The notes under the pieces were generated by a model. It was not told the DNA's origin. It saw only the letters and a program-made list of their open reading frames with translations, and made no database searches. A stretch of 12,813 nucleotides of DNA from JBGZFC01 sp964346495 (GTDB lineage Bacteria; Bacteroidota; Bacteroidia; Bacteroidales; Dysgonomonadaceae). Positions 7,091-12,813 of the stretch are shown here, piece after piece; positions within the stretch are counted from its first letter, which is position 1; every line of letters begins with the position of its first letter. The stretch covers positions 1 through 12,813 of the forward strand of contig CAYFUW010000059.1 in NCBI GenBank assembly GCA_964346495.1, given 5' to 3'. A program made the translations under genes and the position numbers.

Positions 7091-8314
7091 TTAAAACCTT
7101 GTGCTGGCTCCGCCGCCACCACTACTACCACCGCCCCAAGAGCCTCCACTACCAGATGAACTACTTGATGAACTGTCGTAGCTTGATGAACTATAACTCG
7201 AGCCACCACTACTTATATAGGGTGGTATATAGGGAATTTTTATGTCTTCAAAATGCTGATGGCCACACCTTTTGCATGTAAAAGTGTAGCGCCTGATTCC
7301 ATCTGTTTCACTTGTAGCTATTTGAACTATCTTCGAACCTTTCTCGCGTTTCATTATGCCTATTGACTTGCAAGACTCGCAAACTAAACTCTTACGCAAT
7401 CTTCTCCGCCAAGGGACATTAAAAAATAGAGTGTAAGGAATAATGAGGTACGGGAAAAAAATATAATATCCTATTAGGCTCGCAGGGTTAATTCGTCTGT
7501 AAAAGATATTCTTTTGGTAAGCGTTTTCACCACTTTTTACCTTATCAAGCCTTTGATAGTGTCCGGCTGCTAAAAATATCAATCCTATTAATGTCCAAAT
7601 AGCGAACCCTAACAGAGCATCCCCATCATCGCTACTACTTGTAGTAGTGTCATCACTAATGATTTCCTCGTTGTCGGGATTAACAAGTTGCTTTTGCACC
7701 GTCAGCAGCCCTGCTTCCAGTGCCTCGCCGTATTCATCTTCCTTCAAATAGGGCAGCATTATTTTTGTTTGGATTAGCTTACAAATTCCATCGGGAAGTA
7801 CAGCCTCAAGTCCGTGTCCTGTTTCGAAAGCTATCTCTCTATTACCCTCTTCCAAATTAAGAAATATAAGTAACCCCTGGTCTGTATCTTTATTGCCAAT
7901 GCCCCATGTATTGAATAGTTGATTACCAAAATCACGAGCTGTAGCATATTGGTTATCATCGAAATTTGGGAGTACTACCACCGCAACTTCCACATCTAAC
8001 GTGTCGCGTATTACGGCTGCTATACTATCTATCTTAAGGCGACTACGCTCTGAAATCAGATTATTAGGATCGCTGACAAAACGAGCAGCGTCTTGTAGTT
8101 GCACATTTGGCACATCTTCTACACTATATCTAAGTTCAACGTCTTTAGGCGTATTCTTTGGCAACTCGCTACTATTTACATAACGTTGTGGCTTATACTT
8201 TAATTTTGTCTCTTCGTGAGTAGAACATCCATGCCCGACTAAATCGACCAGTAAGGCTGTTGCGAAAAAAATTACGCAAAGAATAACTACTCCAATACTG
8301 CCTGCACGCCTCAT
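7091..8314 (-). CDS. TPM-domain membrane protein with zinc ribbon and Ser/Gly-rich tail
   Basis: The 407-residue product has an N-terminal membrane segment (7-26). Residues about 69-213 form a TPM (TLP18.3/Psb32/MOLO-1) domain, recognised by AVVVLPNF, then QGLLIFLNLEEGNREIAFETGHGLE and DGICKLI with a late MLPYLKEDEYGEAL helix, as in YgcG-family proteins. A second membrane segment (233-251) and a hydrophobic Pro-containing stretch (277-299) follow. Then comes a four-Cys zinc ribbon (C312, C315, C347, C350) and a tail of Ser and Gly runs ending GGGGASTRF. The TPM domain is expected outside the membrane. Basic residues flank the last hydrophobic stretch on both sides, so the side of the zinc ribbon is unclear. 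Everything after the TPM domain is homologous to the 10854-11459 protein. TPM proteins are linked to assembly or repair of membrane complexes; the substrate here is unknown. Confidence 0.87.
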   Translation of the reverse strand: MRRAGSIGVVILCVIFFATALLVDLVGHGCSTHEETKLKYKPQRYVNSSELPKNTPKDVELRYSVEDVPNVQLQDAARFVSDPNNLISERSRLKIDSIAAVIRDTLDVEVAVVVLPNFDDNQYATARDFGNQLFNTWGIGNKDTDQGLLIFLNLEEGNREIAFETGHGLEAVLPDGICKLIQTKIMLPYLKEDEYGEALEAGLLTVQKQLVNPDNEEIISDDTTTSSSDDGDALLGFAIWTLIGLIFLAAGHYQRLDKVKSGENAYQKNIFYRRINPASLIGYYIFFPYLIIPYTLFFNVPWRRRLRKSLVCESCKSIGIMKREKGSKIVQIATSETDGIRRYTFTCKRCGHQHFEDIKIPYIPPYISSGGSSYSSSSYDSSSSSSSGSGGSWGGGSSGGGGASTRF

Positions 8315-8354
8315 TTTTGTTGCCTCCCTTTTTATAGCTTTCTAAAATATTTCT

Positions 8355-8404
8355 GAACCACTAAAACACTAAGAAACATCAAATTATTAACATCTTCATG
8401 GTTC
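8355..8404 (-). repeat. AACCATTAAG intergenic repeat, copy 4, with inverted end
   Basis: The variant units AACCACTAAA and ACACTAAG lie at 8356-8373, starting 41 bases upstream of the ATG at 8314. TGGTTC at 8399-8404 is the exact inverse of GAACCA at 8355-8360, so the 50-base element can fold back. It ends only five bases from the stop codon of the WG-repeat gene. Confidence 0.6.
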
Positions 8405-8409
8405 TCTTT

Positions 8410-10017
8410 TTACTTTATACTTTTATTTGGGTGCTCAATAAACATCGGCTTACCGTCTAGATAGACCAAAGCCAAACCTTCACTAAAAGACGAGTGCGTT
8501 TCTCCTGCATCATATATACAAGGTATTACCTCATTTCCATTTTCGTCGATAAAGCCCCAGTTATCACCTCGTTTTACACTTAATAACCCTTCGGAAAAGA
8601 AACCTCGGCTCATTCCGTCGTATATTAACGGTACAACCTCGCGCCCAAATTTATCAATTATGCCCCATTTATCGTCGATACATACAGTTGCCAAACCGTT
8701 TTTGTCAAAAATAGGAGCAGAAAGGTAATCCTTGAATTCTACTACCACATTGCCACGTTTATCGATAACTCCCCACTTATCGTTGAGCAATACACAAATC
8801 AACCCGTTTTCATCAATATCACACATAAAATCATATTTGAACTCAACTACTGTATTGCCTTTTTTGTCAATAACTCCCCATTTATCTTTAAGTTTTACTT
8901 GAACCAAGCCATATTTAAAACTTTTTCCATTATGGTCATATTTACAAGGAATAATCTCCTTTCCCGAATTGTTTATATATCCGACCTTATCGTTTAGAAA
9001 AACCATAGCCATCCCCTCACTAAATTCGGTATAAAGTCCATAACCGGGATAATCTTCTTTTTGAGTAAAATCATCATATTTACATGAGACAACCTCTTTT
9101 CCAGCTTTATCGATAAATCCCAGCTTGCCGTTTCGCTTTACCATAGCCAGACCGTCACTATAATTGGCTGCAATTTCATCGTAAACTCCAAAAACTATTT
9201 CTCTACCCTCAGTACTAATATAGCCTTTTTCCTCATTTTTTATTACCGCCGCCATTCCTCCATCAAATCCGCCGGTATCGCATATTACAGATGCAACAAA
9301 CTCTTCATACAAGTATGGTATTACTAAATTACCACTTTTGTCGATAAAACCATATAAGTCGTCTTTCTTCACAGCAGCCACCCCTTCACTGAAATGACCC
9401 GCTGTTTTATATTGAAATGGGATTGATTCTTCCCCCTTTGTGTTGATATATCCCCATTTCCCATCTCGCATTATAGGCATCAGTTCTTCTTGAAAATAGT
9501 AACAAGAACTAAGAGAGCCATCATAAATCATTGGTGCCAACTCTTTTCCGGATCTGTCAACAAGCCCAAATTTTTCGTTCAGCCCCACTCCATAAATTAC
9601 CTCATCGGACACACTTATAATATAGTCGTACTTAATGGCTAAAACCTCTTTCCCTGATTTGTCAATCAGTCCATATCTGCCGTTCGAACACACTACCGAT
9701 ATCCCTGCATTAAAGTATATACTATTATCATACAAACAAGGAATAACCTCGTTACCGGATTTATCTATCATCCCATATTTACCGTTCAACTTTACAGGTG
9801 CCAACCCATCGGTAAAATTGCCTATTTCTTCGTACTTAACAATAGCGTTGTTCAATTTTTCCAGATCGTAATTTTCCGATACTATTTCGACATTGGTGCT
9901 GTCTTGAGTTTGGGTTTCTCCTTTTTTAGAGCGAGAATTTCCGCAACCTACCACAACTGCTAACAACGTCATAGACATAACTACCACGATTAAAAAAGTC
10001 ATTAATTTTGTCTTCAT
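8410..10017 (-). CDS. WG-repeat lipoprotein with about 12 repeats
   Basis: This 535-residue protein has a lipoprotein signal (lipobox VVGC, C25) and a polar linker to about residue 50. It then carries twelve clear WG (KWG) repeats from about residue 66 to the end. Each unit is about 35-40 residues and has a core such as KWGVIDKKGNTVVE, preceded by an F/G-L-A-x-V strand and followed by F-x-Y-D. The classical W-G pair is kept in five cores; the others have YG, FG, LG, VG or KG. A last unit (KPMFIEHPNKSIK) is degenerate. WG repeats are thought to form beta structures that bind other proteins. Here the array is tethered to a membrane, most likely in the periplasm or on the surface. It is the last gene of the cluster at 12122-8410. 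The ligand is unknown. Confidence 0.92.
   Translation of the reverse strand: MKTKLMTFLIVVVMSMTLLAVVVGCGNSRSKKGETQTQDSTNVEIVSENYDLEKLNNAIVKYEEIGNFTDGLAPVKLNGKYGMIDKSGNEVIPCLYDNSIYFNAGISVVCSNGRYGLIDKSGKEVLAIKYDYIISVSDEVIYGVGLNEKFGLVDRSGKELAPMIYDGSLSSCYYFQEELMPIMRDGKWGYINTKGEESIPFQYKTAGHFSEGVAAVKKDDLYGFIDKSGNLVIPYLYEEFVASVICDTGGFDGGMAAVIKNEEKGYISTEGREIVFGVYDEIAANYSDGLAMVKRNGKLGFIDKAGKEVVSCKYDDFTQKEDYPGYGLYTEFSEGMAMVFLNDKVGYINNSGKEIIPCKYDHNGKSFKYGLVQVKLKDKWGVIDKKGNTVVEFKYDFMCDIDENGLICVLLNDKWGVIDKRGNVVVEFKDYLSAPIFDKNGLATVCIDDKWGIIDKFGREVVPLIYDGMSRGFFSEGLLSVKRGDNWGFIDENGNEVIPCIYDAGETHSSFSEGLALVYLDGKPMFIEHPNKSIK
8412..8425. repeat. 14-bp direct repeat, left copy
   Basis: ACTTTATACTTTTA occurs here, across the last codons and stop of the WG-repeat gene, and again at 10028-10041 just upstream of its start. 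The match is exactly 14 bases in AT-rich DNA, so chance is possible. Confidence 0.35.
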
Positions 10018-10027
10018 ATACTTGATA

Positions 10028-10041
10028 ACTTTATACTTTTA
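10028..10041. repeat. 14-bp direct repeat, right copy
   Basis: This is the second copy of ACTTTATACTTTTA, 11 bases upstream of the WG-repeat ATG. Together the two copies bracket that gene. Confidence 0.35.
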
Positions 10042-10049
10042 ACTTTAAA

Positions 10050-10841
10050 CTACTTAAATCTTTCTCGTGCCGCTTCTGTTTTCTCTTTCGAGTAATGCAC
10101 GTTTAATTTTTCATCAATAACATAGCAACCGTAGGGTTCAAATTCTTCTGTAAGCTTACTTGCATCGTATCCCATATCCAGTTCTTTAAGCCAAACGGTA
10201 ACCATCCCCGGCTTTAAAGCTCGCCAACGATGAGAGTAGTCATTACTTCCTCCACACTGATTGCCGCTATTTGGATCAATACGCTCTGTAAATACGCCCA
10301 AATCCTCCACCAAATCGGCAGGTTCGACATGTGTGTATATTTCTGTAGGTGTGGCAATACCTTTGCTGTAATTAACGCGTATTTCACTTCGTTGCTTGTA
10401 TTTGCCGATCCACTTATACATCAAAGAAATGGCTTGTTTTTCCAACTCCGCTGTTTTTTTGTTCATTGGCTGATTGATAGAATAACTACGGGAAACCGAT
10501 TTGCCATTTTTTATAAATTTCACATCAAGATGCTCCATTAAATCAAGGACATAACCACGACGTTCTTTGCGAGGTTTGCTCATTCCAAAAAGAATAGTCG
10601 CCAATTCATCAAAGTCGTTTTGCCCAATCTCAAAACTTGTACTATTGTTTTCTTTGTAACTACCTTCTTCAAATTCTACAATATAAGTTTTCTCTATTTT
10701 ATTCACATAAATACAAATACGATCATCACTACGCATACCCGAACGATGGTAATTTACCGATACAAGTTCTTTTTTCTGTGCGTTGGTACATCCGAAAAAG
10801 GGAAATAGTGCTAATGTCATAATAATTAGTTTTTTCGTCAT
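10050..10841 (-). CDS. Lipoprotein with a weak chagasin-like C-terminal motif
   Basis: The 263-residue product begins MTKKLIIM and has lipobox FFGC (C18). The N-terminal part (about 25-150) has the pattern of strands followed by a helix ending in MYKWIGKYKQ, as in Bacteroides lipoproteins of unknown function. The C-terminal part (about 195-263) contains YSHRWRALKPGMVTVWLK. This is similar to the A-L-K-P-G-x-x-x-L strand motif of chagasin-type (I42) cysteine-protease inhibitors and other Ig-like folds, but the other inhibitor loops are not evident, so this is a weak hint. C196 and C239 could form a disulfide. The gene is tightly placed, 12 bases after the zinc-ribbon gene and 32 bases before the WG-repeat gene, so it is surely in their transcription unit. 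Confidence 0.78.
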   Translation of the reverse strand: MTKKLIIMTLALFPFFGCTNAQKKELVSVNYHRSGMRSDDRICIYVNKIEKTYIVEFEEGSYKENNSTSFEIGQNDFDELATILFGMSKPRKERRGYVLDLMEHLDVKFIKNGKSVSRSYSINQPMNKKTAELEKQAISLMYKWIGKYKQRSEIRVNYSKGIATPTEIYTHVEPADLVEDLGVFTERIDPNSGNQCGGSNDYSHRWRALKPGMVTVWLKELDMGYDASKLTEEFEPYGCYVIDEKLNVHYSKEKTEAARERFK

Positions 10842-10853
10842 TTGTCTATATTT

Positions 10854-11459
10854 TTAAAATTTTGTGCTTGCTCCACCGCCACCACTTCTGCCTCCGCCCC
10901 ATGAGCCTCCACTGCTTGAACTGCTGTCACTACTTGAAGAGCTACTGCTTGAATTATCGCTTGATCTCGGTTCTACATACTTGTATGTCACATTCTCAAA
11001 GTGCTGAAATCCGCATTTGTCACAGGTAAAAGTGTGACATTTTATTCCATCTCGTCCTCTTACGGCTTGTTGTAAAATAAATGCACCACGCTTCAGCTTC
11101 ATGGTATCATTCGATTGGCAATTATCACAAACAACACTCCTGCTTAAATTTCGACGACGTGAATGATATATAAAAAGAATATATGGCAGAAACAGATAAG
11201 GAATCATAATACAAAGAATATATATCGTAGCCGGGGCAGTTGAGTTGGCAAAAACAACTTTTTGATAAAGGTTTTCACTGTTTTCTATATTCTTTCTTAT
11301 ATTGAGTTCCCAAGGTATTAGCAACGCCAACCCCATTAGTGTCCATACTACTATGAAGATAAACAATACGCTGTAATCCAAATAAAGTTCTAGCACTCCC
11401 CAAAAAAGAATGACTATCAACAACAAAAGAACAATTGCTGCGATTTTTTTTGCCTTCAT
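10854..11459 (-). CDS. Membrane zinc-ribbon protein with Ser/Gly tail, TPM-less paralogue
   Basis: The 201-residue protein has two N-terminal membrane segments (about 6-27 and 30-50), a hydrophobic Pro-containing stretch (76-98), a four-Cys zinc ribbon (C111, C114, C146, C149) and a Ser-run/Gly tail ending GGGGASTKF. From residue 35 on it aligns with the C-terminal half of the TPM protein at 7091-8314, including WTL(M/I)GL, SEN/GEN-x-YQK, PYL-x-x-PY, VC-x-x-C, DGI-x-x-x-TFTC-x-x-CG-x-QHFE and GGSWGGG. It lacks any TPM domain; the first membrane segment joins directly to what is the second segment in the TPM protein. It could be a deletion derivative or an independent family member, possibly forming a complex with its TPM paralogue. 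The start has no alternative Met nearby. Confidence 0.85.
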   Translation of the reverse strand: MKAKKIAAIVLLLLIVILFWGVLELYLDYSVLFIFIVVWTLMGLALLIPWELNIRKNIENSENLYQKVVFANSTAPATIYILCIMIPYLFLPYILFIYHSRRRNLSRSVVCDNCQSNDTMKLKRGAFILQQAVRGRDGIKCHTFTCDKCGFQHFENVTYKYVEPRSSDNSSSSSSSSDSSSSSGGSWGGGRSGGGGASTKF

Positions 11460-11504
11460 TTCTTCTTAATGCTTTTCAGTAAGACAACAGGTACTACTTT
11501 AGTC

Positions 11505-12122
11505 TTATTTTACCCATTTTTCATTTATCCACTTTATAGTAACTTGTTTCAATGCATCATATGGAATTGCATCATACTCTTCCAATAATGAATGTTCATC
11601 GAGCCACACTTTTAACGAAGTTCCTTTCCGTGGCAAGCCGAAATACAGATAATAATTTCCTTCATTAAACGCTTCTTTAGCTCTTGTAAGTACTTCAGGA
11701 ATAAGTTGTGATACATCTATAAAATCGTCCAACACGTAGGTTTGCTCACCTCCCAATTTATAATCGACATCCTCAATCAAGCTGCCTTTTTCATAAAAGA
11801 ATACGCGAATAATCGAACCATATTCAGTATGGCTATTTACCGCAACCATTTTTCGACCATCCTTAAGATTCCAATAACACATTTCCCATGTGAATTGTCC
11901 GCCACCTAATTCTAAATAACCATTCTTATAATCGCATACGCTAATATACGACTCTTTACTTTGTTTGTCATTTTGTGGCACATATTCAGGAAACGCATTG
12001 GCAGGTAACATCCAAAACAGGGTTCTTATATTTACTTTTTGTTGGGATACACATTGTTGTGCACTGCCCATATATGCTATAATAAGCAGTAGAAAAAATG
12101 CTGTTTTTTGTTTAATTCTCAT
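11505..12122 (-). CDS. Secreted protein of unknown function
   Basis: This 205-residue protein has a Sec leader at residues 1-21 (likely cleavage GSA-QQ). Its start follows CAAAT, as other starts here do. The mature part begins with residues about 30-60 (TLFWMLPANAFPEYVP), then beta strands with an aromatic-rich centre (GGGQFTWEMCYWNLKDGRKMVAVN). The C-terminal half reads as helix plus strand and ends in IKWINEKWVK. From memory, secreted Bacteroides proteins with a start like LLxLLPxxxF exist, but I cannot assign a family. C24, just after the probable cleavage site, is not in a lipobox. It likely heads the four-gene cluster: the 122-base gap upstream holds the intergenic repeat 14 bases from the ATG, and the next gene follows after 45 bases. 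Confidence 0.8.
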   Translation of the reverse strand: MRIKQKTAFFLLLIIAYMGSAQQCVSQQKVNIRTLFWMLPANAFPEYVPQNDKQSKESYISVCDYKNGYLELGGGQFTWEMCYWNLKDGRKMVAVNSHTEYGSIIRVFFYEKGSLIEDVDYKLGGEQTYVLDDFIDVSQLIPEVLTRAKEAFNEGNYYLYFGLPRKGTSLKVWLDEHSLLEEYDAIPYDALKQVTIKWINEKWVK

Positions 12123-12135
12123 ATTTGCAGTTTTT

Positions 12136-12163
12136 AAACCATTAAGGCATTAACAAACATTAG
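12136..12163 (-). repeat. AACCATTAAG intergenic repeat, copy 5
   Basis: The units AAACCATTAAG, GCATTAA and AAACATTAG are in the same order and orientation as copies 2a and 3, 14 bases upstream of the ATG at 12122. A short GGTTT at 12163-12167 is a weak inverted partner. Confidence 0.7.
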
Positions 12164-12192
12164 GTTTTAACTATTAGTGCTAGTTTTAATAA

Positions 12193-12249
12193 TTACTTGT
12201 CAATTAAATTATATTCTTCAAGTGCGTCTTTCCAAATATTGTCTTTATT
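12193..12249 (-). pseudogene. Possible C-terminal remnant of a lost gene
   Basis: On the minus strand one frame between two stop codons reads NKDNIWKDALEEYNLIDK and then TAA. It has no start codon and is in a different frame from the 12245-12766 gene, whose end it overlaps by five bases. The composition is protein-like (amphipathic, W-K-x-A-L-E-E-Y), as at the end of a helical protein, but 18 codons may be open by chance. Confidence 0.2.
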
Positions 12250-12766
12250 CTAATTGTTCTGTTTTGAAATAATCTATCTGGAACACATCGTTATATGAAA
12301 CAAGAGTTACTTCGTTTTTGAATACAAGACCGTCGCCGTAGTCCACCGTTACCAGATATATTAACCCTTCGATATGAGCAATGGATACGTTTTTCAACTT
12401 TTGCCCTATCTCCATTCCGTTGCCACGTCCGAAAGGTGTCCATATCTCAATTCCTAAGGGATAGATATTTTTCCACTTTTCTTCAAACTTTAACTCTGCT
12501 GTTTTTTGTTCTACTTCTGTTTCAAAGTTGGGATACTCAAATATTTCCATATATTCGGTATAATAGCTGTAATACCTTTCGGTGCAAATGCTTTCCTCAT
12601 CTGGGAAACAGAAAGCATTTTCATCGTCAGCACAAGTAAAAACACTTTTAAGCCATTGTTCACCTTTTAAGATTTCGTTGTTAGTTTTTTTGTTTGCTTT
12701 ACCGTTACAAAAAGTAAACATGCAAACAAACACAGCAAGCATAAGTACTTTAATAGTAGATTTCAT
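12245..12766 (-). CDS. Small exported protein or lipoprotein, DUF3828-like
   Basis: The 173-residue product has a hydrophobic leader (residues 4-19). C20 could be lipidated, but the preceding FTF is a poor lipobox, so either a lipoprotein or a cleaved Sec protein is possible. The mature part starts with a Cys-rich segment (C45, C53, C61), then CTERYYSYYTEYMEIFEYPNFE and the helix EEKWKNIY, and ends in strands VTLVSYNDVFQIDYFKTE. The helix-then-strand order with a final W/F-x-I-D-Y strand resembles DUF3828 and NTF2-like periplasmic proteins, judged by eye only. It is the first complete gene in transcription order. It is separated from the next by a 122-base repeat-bearing gap and is probably a separate unit. 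Function unknown. Confidence 0.78.
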   Translation of the reverse strand: MKSTIKVLMLAVFVCMFTFCNGKANKKTNNEILKGEQWLKSVFTCADDENAFCFPDEESICTERYYSYYTEYMEIFEYPNFETEVEQKTAELKFEEKWKNIYPLGIEIWTPFGRGNGMEIGQKLKNVSIAHIEGLIYLVTVDYGDGLVFKNEVTLVSYNDVFQIDYFKTEQLE

Positions 12767-12813
12767 TACTTTGGAATATTTAATTAAACAACTTGTTGAA
12801 TATAAATTATTTA

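Noticed and set aside
7091..8314. C-terminal Phe of the two Ser/Gly tails as an outer-membrane barrel (BAM) signal
   Set aside because: The proteins have inner-membrane helices and a Gly/Ser-rich end with no amphipathic last strand, so a barrel signal is not plausible.
11461..11471. TCTTCTTAATG shared with the inverted repeat arm at 3492-3502
   Set aside because: Only 11 bases match, without the GGTT end or a direct partner, in a 45-base AT-rich gap; it is too short to call a copy.
12123..12244. Bacteroidota-type promoter (TTTG, then TAnnTTTG) in this and the other large gaps
   Set aside because: I looked for the reverse complement CAAAnnTA with an upstream CAAA in all five large gaps and found only spacings off by one or more bases.

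Overview
The window reads as a stretch of Bacteroidota chromosome, probably Bacteroidales. It is AT-rich and has no clear Shine-Dalgarno sequences. Several starts follow the A-rich pattern AAATATG, and nearly every product carries a lipoprotein or Sec signal. It also holds protein types common in that phylum: WG repeats, DUF3298/RsiV-like, XAC2610-like and TPM domains. The species assignment is inference.

All 13 complete genes and one gene cut by the left edge lie on the minus strand, so transcription runs from high to low coordinates. Coding density is high and no gap exceeds 164 bases. In transcription order: a small secreted or lipoprotein gene (12245-12766); a cluster at 12122-8410 (secreted protein, membrane zinc-ribbon protein with Ser/Gly tail, lipoprotein, WG-repeat lipoprotein); a pair at 8314-6043 (TPM plus zinc-ribbon membrane protein, lipoprotein); a trio at 5911-3540 (two tandem secreted paralogues, then a VCBS/FG-GAP-like protein); a DUF3298 plus beta-propeller lipoprotein (1615-3375); and a pair at 1525-57 (XAC2610-like protein, 17-residue repeat protein). 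A further leader-encoding start runs off the left edge. I found no RNA genes, transposases, CRISPR or phage genes.

Two patterns stand out. First, a short intergenic repeat built on AACCATTAAG lies in the same orientation in all five gaps of 89 bases or more and in none of the eight gaps of 62 bases or less, so it marks the likely transcription-unit boundaries or has itself enlarged those gaps. Second, the island shows duplication and module reuse: tandem paralogues, a zinc-ribbon/Ser-Gly module used with and without a TPM domain, and near-identical leader regions on otherwise unrelated genes.

Functionally this looks like an array of envelope proteins. Two neighbours resemble families known to bind or inhibit lysozyme-type enzymes (XAC2610 and RsiV/DUF3298), and a third has a weak chagasin-like protease-inhibitor motif. 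A periplasmic inhibitor or immunity island is therefore a testable hypothesis, not a demonstrated function.
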